Under the pieces are notes generated by a model, which did not search any database, was not told where the DNA came from, and was given only the letters and a program-made list of their open reading frames with translations. From Flavobacterium sp. W4I14 (GTDB taxonomy: Bacteria > Bacteroidota > Bacteroidia > Sphingobacteriales > Sphingobacteriaceae), in assembly GCA_030817875.1 (NCBI GenBank), contig JAUSZU010000001.1, positions 5,456,001-5,520,000 on the forward strand: a DNA stretch of 64,000 bases, given 5' to 3'. This document shows positions 18,210 through 25,693 of the stretch, one piece after another. Within the stretch, counting starts at the first letter, position 1. Every line of letters begins with the position of its first letter. Made by a program: the position numbers and the translations under genes.

Positions 18210-18241
18210 TTTGCAAGGTATTGGTTGTTCCTTTACATTTG
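18210..18241 (+). promoter_or_regulatory. Promoter of the tRNA-like pair
   Basis: TTTG (18210-18213), 20 bases, then TACATTTG (18234-18241), an exact match to the Bacteroidota housekeeping pattern. The expected start is near 18249, about 45 bases before the first tRNA-like gene. Confidence 0.65.
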
Positions 18242-18292
18242 TATCAAGCAATTAACAAAAAGGAAACGTTCTTTCAAAATTGCATAACATAA

Positions 18293-18406
18293 TGTAGGGT
18301 GGTGAAACAGGCAGACACACCTCCTTGTCTCGGTGGCGGAGAATAATGGGAATATACCGGTTTCGGTACTAACCACTCCTTGAAGGTTCGATTCCTTCCC
18401 CTACAG
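18293..18406 (+). tRNA. Class-II tRNA-like gene 1, anticodon loop TTGTCTC, 45-nt variable region
   Basis: A full cloverleaf can be drawn. The acceptor TGTAGGG pairs with CCCTACA over 7 bp. Bases TG come next, then a Leu-like D arm (GTG, loop AAACAGGCAGA, CAC), anticodon arm CCTCC-TTGTCTC-GGTGG with one T-T mismatch, a 45-nt variable region closed by GGAG/CTCC, and T arm GAAGG-TTCGATT-CCTTC. The discriminator is G and no CCA is encoded. Position 34-36 reads GTC (Asp), but T37 is not the normal purine and the body resembles tRNA-Leu, so decoding is doubtful. The variable region contains nested helices (TGG/CCA, TACCG-GTTT-CGGTA). Differences from gene 2 are compensatory. It may be a non-translational tRNA-like RNA or a pseudogene; the intact stems argue against decay. 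Confidence 0.6.
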
Positions 18407-18410
18407 CGGC

Positions 18411-18480
18411 TTTAGTCCTAAGTCAAGAGTCCATAGTCTTTAGTAGACTTACGACTGCAGACTTTGGACTAATGACTAAA
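18411..18480. repeat. AGTC/GACT mirrored 7-mer array between the two tRNA-like genes
   Basis: Left half repeats AGTC every 6-8 bases (TTTAGTC, TAAGTC, GAGTC, TAGTC). The right half repeats GACT at similar spacing and ends GACTAAA, the complement of the beginning. The whole can fold as an imperfect hairpin. Similar arrays with other 7-mer words lie near 29160, 51442, 54755 and 58992. Confidence 0.6.
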
Positions 18481-18482
18481 AT

Positions 18483-18627
18483 TGTTGGGTGGTGAAATTG
18501 GCAGACACGCCTCCTTGTCTCGGTGGTGGGGAATAATGGGACAAACGCAGTTTATTGGGTTGACCACAAATTAATTTTTTGAACTGTAGCTAACTACCCC
18601 TTGAAGGTTCGACTCCTTCCCCAACAG
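18483..18627 (+). tRNA. Class-II tRNA-like gene 2, anticodon loop TTGTCTC, 76-nt variable region
   Basis: Same plan as gene 1. Acceptor TGTTGGG/CCCAACA (an A-T pair in gene 1 is T-A here), D arm GTG-AAATTGGCAGA-CAC, identical anticodon arm CCTCC-TTGTCTC-GGTGG, and a 76-nt variable region closed by GGGG/CCCC (GGAG/CTCC in gene 1). The T arm is GAAGG-TTCGACT-CCTTC and the discriminator is G. The start of the variable region, AATAATGGGA, is shared by both copies, after which they differ completely. CAGTT and AACTG can form an inner stem. The variable region far exceeds the usual upper limit of about 24 nt. It is probably co-transcribed with gene 1 and ends at the terminator near 18658. Role unknown. 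Confidence 0.6.
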
Positions 18628-18657
18628 CATTTTTTATGAATAATAAGTTAGTTAATT

Positions 18658-18692
18658 GAGCAATCCTGGATAGGTTGCTCTTTTTCTTTTTA
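18658..18692 (+). terminator. Intrinsic terminator of the tRNA-like transcript
   Basis: GAGCAATCC, six-base loop, GGTTGCTC followed by TTTTTCTTTTT. This is an 8-bp stem with one wobble and a strong T run 31 bases after the second tRNA-like gene, which supports active transcription of the pair. Confidence 0.75.
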
Positions 18693-18762
18693 GGCTAGTT
18701 TTTTTCATAAGCATTATTTATAGATATATTGTTATATTACCAATCAAAATTTTATTCGTTCA

Positions 18763-19788
18763 ATGCCTGTGATGAAGAAACGCGTTTCAATAAAAGATAT
18801 AGCTAAACAATTAAATATTTCCATTACAACTGTATCGTTTGTAATTAATGGGAAAGCAAGAGAAAAAAATATTAGCGAATCGCTTACCAAAAAAGTTTTA
18901 GAACTGGTTGCTGAATTAAATTATCAGCCCAATACCCTTGCAACAAGTTTAAGAACAGGCAAAACAAAAATTATCGGATTCTTGGTTGATGATATTTCTG
19001 AACCTTTTTTCTCGGGCATAGCACGCCGAATTGATGAAATTGCTTCGAGCCTTGGTTATAAGATACTTTTTAGCAGTACCAGGAACGATACTGAAAAGGC
19101 AATAGAATTGCTGCAGATTTTTAAAGATAGGCATGTTGATGGCTATATTATGGCCTTGCCTGAAGGTTTGGAAGAAGAAGTTAAAAAATTGATTCAAACA
19201 GACGCTCCAGTGGTACTATTCGATCGGTATGTACAGGATGTTAAAACAGATTATGTAATAATCGATAATCTAAGCAGCACCTACGAAGCTACCGAGCACC
19301 TCATTAAGAATAATTATAAAAGAATAGGTTTTGTAACCATTGATACCTTACAGCAACAGATGGTAGACCGCTTGGCGGGTTACGAAAGTGCTGTAAAAAA
19401 ATATAATTTGCCGGCAATTGTAAAGAAGATTAAATATGTAAACTCTGCCGAATCAATTGAGGAGATGATCAAGTTTTTTAAAGCAGAGAAACAGCTGGAT
19501 GCAGTAGTTTTTGCAGCCAACTATATTTGTTTAGACGGTTTAAGAACTTTTAGAAAACTGGGTATTAAGATCCACAAGGATATGGCTGTTGTTTCTTTCG
19601 ATGATTTCGAAATCCTGGAGTTTTGTGAGCCTCCGGTTACAGCTATTGCACAACCTCTTGAGGCCATTGCAGAAAACGTAATGAAAATTTTATTGAACAA
19701 GCTTAAGAAAGCGGGGAAGCCTGTCGAAAACATGCAGGTGTCATTACCCACTATCTTAAACGTTAGGGGCTCGAGCGCAAAGCAATAA
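18763..19788 (+). CDS. LacI family transcriptional regulator
   Basis: This 341-residue repressor has an N-terminal LacI helix-turn-helix (VSIKDIAKQLNISITTVSFV, with hinge LNYQPNTLATSLRTGKT near residues 55-70). A periplasmic-binding-protein-like effector domain follows (IIGFLVDDISEPFFSGIARR to the end). ATG codons at 18763 and 18772 are both possible starts. The effector sugar cannot be read from sequence, and no sugar-use operon is directly adjacent. It sits downstream of the tRNA-like terminator and converges on frr with a shared hairpin between. Confidence 0.92.
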   Translation: MPVMKKRVSIKDIAKQLNISITTVSFVINGKAREKNISESLTKKVLELVAELNYQPNTLATSLRTGKTKIIGFLVDDISEPFFSGIARRIDEIASSLGYKILFSSTRNDTEKAIELLQIFKDRHVDGYIMALPEGLEEEVKKLIQTDAPVVLFDRYVQDVKTDYVIIDNLSSTYEATEHLIKNNYKRIGFVTIDTLQQQMVDRLAGYESAVKKYNLPAIVKKIKYVNSAESIEEMIKFFKAEKQLDAVVFAANYICLDGLRTFRKLGIKIHKDMAVVSFDDFEILEFCEPPVTAIAQPLEAIAENVMKILLNKLKKAGKPVENMQVSLPTILNVRGSSAKQ

Positions 19789-19791
19789 AAA

Positions 19792-19817
19792 AGGGAATAG
19801 ATTTAAGTCCATTCCCT
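19792..19817. terminator. Bidirectional hairpin between lacI-type gene and frr
   Basis: AGGGAATAG and complementary TCCATTCCCT form a stem between the two convergent stops. A-rich and T-rich flanks occur on both sides. Confidence 0.6.
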
Positions 19818-19839
19818 CTCAGATTGTATTTTATGCAGA

Positions 19840-20403
19840 TTAAACTGTCATTACATCTTTTTCTTTAGCCTCGGCATGTTTATCAACCTTGATGATATAA
19901 GCATCGGTTAATTTTTGCACTTCGCCTTCACCTGTTTTAATCTCGTCATCAGAAACACCTTCGCCTTTCAGTTTTTGAATTTTGGTATTGGCATCTTTAC
20001 GGATGTTACGAACGGTAATGCGGCCTCTTTCGGCTTCTTCCTTTACTTTTTTCACCAAGTCTTTTCTACGCTCTTCTGTTAAAGGCGGCACAACCAGGCG
20101 GATAACAATACCATCATTTTGTGGATTGATACCAATATTGGCTACCTGAATAGCTTTTTCAATCGCAGTTAAAAGTGATTTTTCCCAAGGTTGGATTACG
20201 ATTGTTCTGGCATCAGGCGTATTAATACTGGCTACTTGTGATAATGCTGTAGCTGCGCCATAATAATCCACGAATATACCATCCAACATTCCAGCTGATG
20301 CTTTGCCAGCTCTGATTTTAGTTAATTCAGATTCACAATGATCGATAGCTCTATCCATTGCAGATTGAGCATCCATTAATTGTAATTGTATGAGGTCGTT
20401 CAT
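19840..20403 (-). CDS. frr: Ribosome recycling factor
   Basis: This 187-residue protein matches RRF in length and sequence: an N-terminal helix with ELTKIRAGKASAGMLDGI, the beta domain with NTPDARTIVIQPWEKSLL, and PPLTEERRKDLVKKVKEEAE in the long helix bundle. RRF, with EF-G, splits post-termination ribosomes. It lies 39 bases downstream of pyrH in the same direction, the common pyrH-frr operon. Confidence 0.97.
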   Translation of the reverse strand: MNDLIQLQLMDAQSAMDRAIDHCESELTKIRAGKASAGMLDGIFVDYYGAATALSQVASINTPDARTIVIQPWEKSLLTAIEKAIQVANIGINPQNDGIVIRLVVPPLTEERRKDLVKKVKEEAERGRITVRNIRKDANTKIQKLKGEGVSDDEIKTGEGEVQKLTDAYIIKVDKHAEAKEKDVMTV

Positions 20404-20442
20404 AATTGTGTGTATTTCTACAAAAATAATAATTTTTATTCC

Positions 20443-21147
20443 TTATTTAACCAGGGTTCCAATAGGTTCGCCATTGGCGATTTTCATGAAATTGCCATGT
20501 TTGTTCATATCAAACACTATAATCGGCACTTGGTTTTCTTCGCAAAGGGTAAATGCGGTCATATCCATTACATTAAGCCCCTTATCATAAACTTCCCTAA
20601 AAGAAATTTCATCGTATTTAGTGGCCAGCGGATCTTTTTCAGGATCGGCCGTATAAATCCCATCAACACGTGTTCCTTTTAAAACAACATCAGCTTTGAT
20701 TTCGATAGCACGTAAAGCTGCAGCAGAATCGGTTGTAAAGTATGGATTTCCCGTTCCTGCACCAAAAATAACCACACGGCCTTTTTCTAAATGGCGAACA
20801 GCTCTTCTGCGGATAAATGGCTCGCAGATCTGCTCCATTTTAATGGCAGTAAGTAAACGTGTTTTAATGCCCACTTTCTCTAACGCATCTTGCAGGGCCA
20901 TAGAGTTGATAACTGTTGCCAACATGCCCATATAATCGGCCTGTGCCCTGTCCATCCCACTTTTTTCGGCGCTTAAACCTCTAAAAATATTTCCTCCTCC
21001 AATTACGATTGCGATTTCTAAACCTTTATCGTGTACGGCTTTGATATCTTCTGCGTATTGTTTAACGCGTTCATTATCAATTCCATATTGTTTGTCGCCC
21101 ATTAGCGATTCTCCGCTAAGCTTTAATAGGATGCGTTTGTATTTCAT
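20443..21147 (-). CDS. pyrH: UMP kinase
   Basis: This 234-residue amino-acid-kinase-fold enzyme phosphorylates UMP to UDP. Visible motifs are the N-terminal KRILLKLSGESL (phosphate loop lysine), IVIGGGNIFRG (residues about 45-56), GTGNPYFTTDSAAALRA in the acceptor site and KGTRVDGIYTADPEKDP near the ATP site. It is a hexameric bacterial UMPK by family. The -7 promoter box ends only five bases before the ATG, so the message may be leaderless or nearly so. Confidence 0.97.
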   Translation of the reverse strand: MKYKRILLKLSGESLMGDKQYGIDNERVKQYAEDIKAVHDKGLEIAIVIGGGNIFRGLSAEKSGMDRAQADYMGMLATVINSMALQDALEKVGIKTRLLTAIKMEQICEPFIRRRAVRHLEKGRVVIFGAGTGNPYFTTDSAAALRAIEIKADVVLKGTRVDGIYTADPEKDPLATKYDEISFREVYDKGLNVMDMTAFTLCEENQVPIIVFDMNKHGNFMKIANGEPIGTLVK

Positions 21148-21152
21148 GACCT

Positions 21153-21181
21153 CAAAAATATTAACATTTTTTTAATACCAA
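21153..21181 (-). promoter_or_regulatory. Candidate promoter of pyrH-frr
   Basis: On the minus strand TTG, 18 bases, TATTTTTG. The -7 box lies five bases from the pyrH ATG, so transcription would start at or just before the start codon. Confidence 0.5.
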
Positions 21182-21239
21182 GCTATGCTTTTTAATAATT
21201 GATGTAAATATTTAAATAGAAATGTTGATTTAAAGAAAA

Positions 21240-21267
21240 AGGAGCAATACCCTGAGATATTGCTCCT
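21240..21267 (-). terminator. Intrinsic terminator of the Oar-like receptor gene
   Basis: A perfect 10-bp stem (AGGAGCAATA/TATTGCTCCT) with an eight-base loop. On the minus strand it is followed by TTTTTCTTT. It lies 53 bases after the receptor stop codon. Confidence 0.85.
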
Positions 21268-21319
21268 CTTGTTATATTACTTTTATCGCAGATGGCGAGC
21301 CATAATGATCTGTTTAATC

Positions 21320-24300
21320 TTAGTTAAAGATATAACGGACACCAAACTGTGCCTGCCAGCGCGAAATCTGGTCAGTAATGTTTTTATACGTGGTGGTATA
21401 AGGAGTTAAATTTGCTTTATCCTGGTATGGAAAAGAGTAAGTGGCTTTTCCTGAAGCAGCATCTAAACCTTTATAGGCTAGCAATACTGCCGTGCTATAA
21501 GTAGATAAAGGGATATTTGGTGTTTGATATAAGCCCCAATCACTATTTAGCATATTGCCCAGGTTAATAATATCCAATGTAAACTGAAGCGTATTTCTTT
21601 TTCCTTTAGGGCCAACAAAGAAATCCTGTGCGATGTGCAGATCAGCTCTTTTAAAGTACGACATGATGGCACCGTTTCTTTTTGCAAATTCACCTCTGTG
21701 TTTGCTCAGGTAACTATCTTGGCTAATATAGGCGTTTAACTGGTTCCAGATCTGTGCCGGGGTACGGGTATCGCCAACGAAATCGGGAACCAAAGTGATG
21801 TCACCTTGGTTTTGTGGGATATAGAGAAGATCATTTGCTCCACCATCATTGTTAATGTCGCCAGATGAAACATAGCTAAATGCACCATTATTGGCCGATT
21901 CGAAAATTAAACCGATTGTAGTTGCTGCATGTTTAAAATATTCTCTTTTATAACTTAATGAAGCAATAACCCTATTCGGCTGAATAAAATTGGTATTGGC
22001 CAGTACATCTGAATTTGCGTCACCGGTAATGGCCCTTTGCGACCAGATTGAGCTTGCTGTAGAACCGCCATCGTTGACAGATCGCGATTGACTATAAGTA
22101 TAGGCAGCACTCGCATTAAATCCGTTTAAAAAAGATTTTTGTAATTGGCCCGTGATGAAATACGAATAACCTTTTTTGGTGTTCTGCATATAAATAAATG
22201 GCGATATAGAAGGGTTTGCCGCAGTTGTACCTGTTTGTGTAGATTTTACGGTATAACGTTGTTGTCCTTCAATACCTGGAAGTGTGATCAAACCTGTAGA
22301 ATTATTAGGCAGTGCTGCATTTGAGAAATTTACAGCATTGATATCTTTGGTATATGAGGCCTCTATGGTTGCAATGATACCCATTGGTAACTTCTGGTCA
22401 ACAGCAACATTGGTTCTCCAGATTTGCGGGTATTTGAAATCTTTAGAAGTTGCATCTACTTCATAAGAAGTATTGGCATTAACTGTGCCTGGAGCAGGGC
22501 GGTTTGCATTTACATTGGGATTAAAAACCAAACGTGGATCGCCAGGGGTAGAAACGGTACTTGAACTGAATAATGTTCCGGTATTTGAGGCCTGGTTAGA
22601 AATCCAAACATAAGGCACCTGACCTGTAAAAATCCCTGTACCGCCTCGCAACTGTGTGGTTTTATCACCAAAAACGTCATAATTGAAGCCTACACGTGGA
22701 GAGAACAATAATTTTTTGTTTGGGAATTTTGAAATATCTACCTGCAAACCATTTTGAAAGGTTAGTGCCGCCAAATTTGGATTCGGATCTAACTTGGTAG
22801 GGAAATAGGTATAATCTGCCCGTATACCGTAAGTTAATTTGAAATTATCGCTTACCTGATATTTATCTTGTGCGTATAAACTCAGGTTATAAGACGACAT
22901 TTTTGCGAATGGAAAAGCACCATCTGCCAAGGCTGAATTGCGGTAAGAATAACTTACAGCCGGTGCATTGTTCATAAAATCGTCGGCAGTTCTGAAATAA
23001 TACAGACCATTATAGTTTGGTGCAAAACCATTTAAAAATTTATTCAACTGGTTACTGGTCCCAATGGTGATTTCGTGTTTACCAGCATAGATCGAGAAAT
23101 CATCAGAAAACTGATAAATGTCGGAGTTTAATAAGTTGTTTGCTGTAAAAACTTCGTAGCCAAAACTCGTTAAAATACCTCCGTTTCCGTTACCAATATC
23201 AACCATTGGTAATTCAGCGCCATTTGAAGCCCGAAAATCTCTCAAGGCAGAATAACCAAGCGTTAATTTGTTCGACATGCTGTTACCAATCCTCGTGTTT
23301 AACTCTACGATACCAATGTTAAAGTTATTGTTGATGGTGTAACTCGATCCAAAGTAAGGCATAGAGGTTGAAGAAGGCGAACGGCTGCCATTTAAGCCTG
23401 CCGGGATACCCGAGCCGCTGGCTACCACCTGTCTGTTCGATTTTAAGTAGAAATATTTCGCACTTAAAGTATTGTTGGCATTGATGTTCCAATCTATCTT
23501 CGCGGTAATTTTATCGCTTTTCGTCTCGTATGGATAATTTTCGTATGGGCCTGTGGTATAATTGTACTTGCTCAATAAATAGTTCGATAATTTATCTAAG
23601 GTTGCCGCATCTGCTGCCGAAACATTGGCTCCTGATAAACCTGGTCTTGAAGCTACAAAAGAGGTAGCAGGTGTGCTGATCCGCTCTTGTTCGCCTGAAA
23701 CAAAGAAAAATAATTTGTCTTTAATAATCGGTCCGCCAATATTCAAACCACGTTGGTTATACTTGAAGTCTACAACTGGTATTTTTGTAACCCCCGCTGA
23801 GTAGCCTGTTAAATCGGTACCTCTTGTATAGTAGTAGGCAGAGCCCTTAAAGTCATTCGTTCCCGATTTTACAATGGTATTGATGCCTGCACCGGTAAAA
23901 GATCCCTGACGAACATCGTAGGGTGCAATATCTACCTGAATCTGTTCTATCGCATCCAGTGATATCGGCTGAGAGTTGGCCTGTCCACCTAAACTACCTG
24001 ATAGTCCGAAAGAGTTGTTAAACAGGGCTCCATCCACGGTTAGGTTGTTATAAGAACCACTTCTGCCACCAAAACTTAAACCGCCAACAGTAGTAGAATT
24101 TGCTGATGGGGTTAGTTTGGTAAAATCGGATAATGAACGGCTAATCGTTGGTAAATTATCAATCTGCTGCCGGGTTATGGTTTCCCTTGCCCCCGTTCTG
24201 GATGAGTTGATTACTTTATCCTGTGTTCCCTTTACTACAACATCGGCTAAGTTTTGCGATGTTTCAGTTAATGAAGCATCAACCCTTAAATCTTCTCCGA

Positions 24301-24589
24301 TAGTTGTGCTCAAATTTTCTTTAACCAGCTCGTTATAGCCGATATAGCTAATTTTAACGGTGTATGGGCCACCCACACGTACGTTTGGTAGGTTATACCG
24401 CCCATCAGCCCTGGTAATTGTTGCGTATTTTGTACCTGAAGGAATATGCACAGCAGTAACTGTTGCACCGGGAATTACCCCTTTTTGATCTTTAACTGTG
24501 CCAATAAATGATGCAGTTGTAACACCCTGAGCAAAACCACCAATGGTTATTGCAAGCATAAAAGTGAATAATAGTAGTAGTTTTTTCAT
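21320..24589 (-). CDS. Oar-like TonB-dependent outer-membrane receptor
   Basis: This 1089-residue protein has a signal peptide (MKKLLLLFTFMLAITIGGFAQ). Next is a carboxypeptidase-regulatory-like domain (SFIGTVKDQKGVIPGATVTA, about residues 28-110) and a plug domain (RTGARETITRQQIDNLPTIS, about 130-250). A beta-barrel follows that ends in the aromatic strand FGVRYIFN. The plug segment with IDLA/IEQIQVDIAPYDVRQGSFTGAGIN is typical of Oar-type receptors, named after Myxococcus Oar. These are thought to move large or proteinaceous material; the substrate is not known here. It has its own terminator and no SusD partner. Confidence 0.88.
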   Translation of the reverse strand: MKKLLLLFTFMLAITIGGFAQGVTTASFIGTVKDQKGVIPGATVTAVHIPSGTKYATITRADGRYNLPNVRVGGPYTVKISYIGYNELVKENLSTTIGEDLRVDASLTETSQNLADVVVKGTQDKVINSSRTGARETITRQQIDNLPTISRSLSDFTKLTPSANSTTVGGLSFGGRSGSYNNLTVDGALFNNSFGLSGSLGGQANSQPISLDAIEQIQVDIAPYDVRQGSFTGAGINTIVKSGTNDFKGSAYYYTRGTDLTGYSAGVTKIPVVDFKYNQRGLNIGGPIIKDKLFFFVSGEQERISTPATSFVASRPGLSGANVSAADAATLDKLSNYLLSKYNYTTGPYENYPYETKSDKITAKIDWNINANNTLSAKYFYLKSNRQVVASGSGIPAGLNGSRSPSSTSMPYFGSSYTINNNFNIGIVELNTRIGNSMSNKLTLGYSALRDFRASNGAELPMVDIGNGNGGILTSFGYEVFTANNLLNSDIYQFSDDFSIYAGKHEITIGTSNQLNKFLNGFAPNYNGLYYFRTADDFMNNAPAVSYSYRNSALADGAFPFAKMSSYNLSLYAQDKYQVSDNFKLTYGIRADYTYFPTKLDPNPNLAALTFQNGLQVDISKFPNKKLLFSPRVGFNYDVFGDKTTQLRGGTGIFTGQVPYVWISNQASNTGTLFSSSTVSTPGDPRLVFNPNVNANRPAPGTVNANTSYEVDATSKDFKYPQIWRTNVAVDQKLPMGIIATIEASYTKDINAVNFSNAALPNNSTGLITLPGIEGQQRYTVKSTQTGTTAANPSISPFIYMQNTKKGYSYFITGQLQKSFLNGFNASAAYTYSQSRSVNDGGSTASSIWSQRAITGDANSDVLANTNFIQPNRVIASLSYKREYFKHAATTIGLIFESANNGAFSYVSSGDINNDGGANDLLYIPQNQGDITLVPDFVGDTRTPAQIWNQLNAYISQDSYLSKHRGEFAKRNGAIMSYFKRADLHIAQDFFVGPKGKRNTLQFTLDIINLGNMLNSDWGLYQTPNIPLSTYSTAVLLAYKGLDAASGKATYSFPYQDKANLTPYTTTYKNITDQISRWQAQFGVRYIFN

Positions 24590-24720
24590 TAGTCTATGTT
24601 TTTTTGTTGGCGATAAAGCAATTATAATTTGTTATTGCCCTATGGCGCTTAAAATTATGATGTTTTATTCACTTTTTTACAAAAATACACGCACTTAATG
24701 CTGCTAATGTTCTATTTAAA

Positions 24721-25683
24721 TTAATTAATTGTTAAGTACTTGCCCTGTTCGGGGAAAATAAGTATTAAATCTTTCAATTTCCCTGCAATTAGTTGCTTTT
24801 TTGCTTTTTCGGCGGTTTTTTGGGGCGGTTTAATGTGTGTTACAATAAAAGATATTTTTTTAAAAGCTTTTGCATCAGTTAAACTTTCGAGTTTTGATAA
24901 TTCACTATAAAAAAGCTTTGGTGTAAGGTGTCCGAATAATTGTTTATCAGGCTGTTCATTGGAGAAAGAGACCTCCAGGAAAATTGCTTTTAACTGTCCT
25001 GCATTAATAATCGGCGCTATGGTTTGCCATAAGTTGGCGAGTTTGTCCGAATTTTCAATTTCATCTGCACCGGTATCTCCAAGGTACAATACATAACTAT
25101 CATTGTGACTGATCAAAAAAGCAGTGCTTTTATATGGTTTTCCATGGCTTAGTTCAAAAGCCCTTACTTTCATTTCCGTTCCATCAAGCGGATAGGTTTC
25201 ACCTTCATTAAGTGGTGAATAGGTGTACTTTTTTAATTGTGGTTTCTCGCCTTCATTTGCAAAATTGGCCCAGGCATCCCAGGTAAAATATTTATCCCTT
25301 AAGATATTCAGCACCGAAGGTATTCCGTAGATGTTTTTGGATGTATCGGCCGGAGCGTTGATAATCAAACCTGCTACATGATCTAAATGTGCATGTGAGA
25401 TCAAATATCCCTTAATCTGTTTTCGCTGGATCTCTTCGCTTATTCCTCTTAATGATTTATATTCTATGGCCTTTTGAATACCTGCATTTATAGTGCCTGC
25501 ATCTAAACAAACATAATTTTCGCTGCCTTTTGGAGCAATCATATAAGAGGATAAATTGCTCTCATCATCTCCACCTTTAACCCCAAGGGGTATTATTGTA
25601 AAAGCAGTACCTATTTCTTGTCCCCAGGAATTACTGTTATAAACTGACAAGAATATTATCGCTGCGAGGATTTTTTTGAACAT
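24721..25683 (-). CDS. Class II 3',5'-cyclic-nucleotide phosphodiesterase (metallo-beta-lactamase fold), probably periplasmic
   Basis: This 320-residue protein has a signal peptide (MFKKILAAIIFLSVYNSNSWG). The metal-binding motif SHAHLDHVAG includes H97, H99, D101 and H102. Further motifs are ELSHGKPYKST, YLGDTGADE and HLTPKLFYSEL. This pattern matches the class II cAMP phosphodiesterase family (yeast PDE1, Vibrio fischeri CpdP). Secretion suggests it removes extracellular or periplasmic cyclic nucleotides. It starts 10 bases after the nagA stop and is probably co-transcribed with it. A generic metallo-hydrolase is the alternative. Confidence 0.8.
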   Translation of the reverse strand: MFKKILAAIIFLSVYNSNSWGQEIGTAFTIIPLGVKGGDDESNLSSYMIAPKGSENYVCLDAGTINAGIQKAIEYKSLRGISEEIQRKQIKGYLISHAHLDHVAGLIINAPADTSKNIYGIPSVLNILRDKYFTWDAWANFANEGEKPQLKKYTYSPLNEGETYPLDGTEMKVRAFELSHGKPYKSTAFLISHNDSYVLYLGDTGADEIENSDKLANLWQTIAPIINAGQLKAIFLEVSFSNEQPDKQLFGHLTPKLFYSELSKLESLTDAKAFKKISFIVTHIKPPQKTAEKAKKQLIAGKLKDLILIFPEQGKYLTIN

Positions 25684-25693
25684 GTTGAATTAA

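Noticed and set aside
18293..18627. Group I intron in a tRNA-Leu gene
   Set aside because: The insert is in the variable arm, not the anticodon loop, and is far too short for a self-splicing intron.
18293..18627. tRNA-Sec
   Set aside because: The D stem is short, the acceptor is 7 bp and the anticodon is not TCA.
21320..24589. A polysaccharide-utilisation locus around the Oar-like receptor
   Set aside because: No SusD-like lipoprotein or adjacent glycoside hydrolase is present, so a PUL cannot be claimed.
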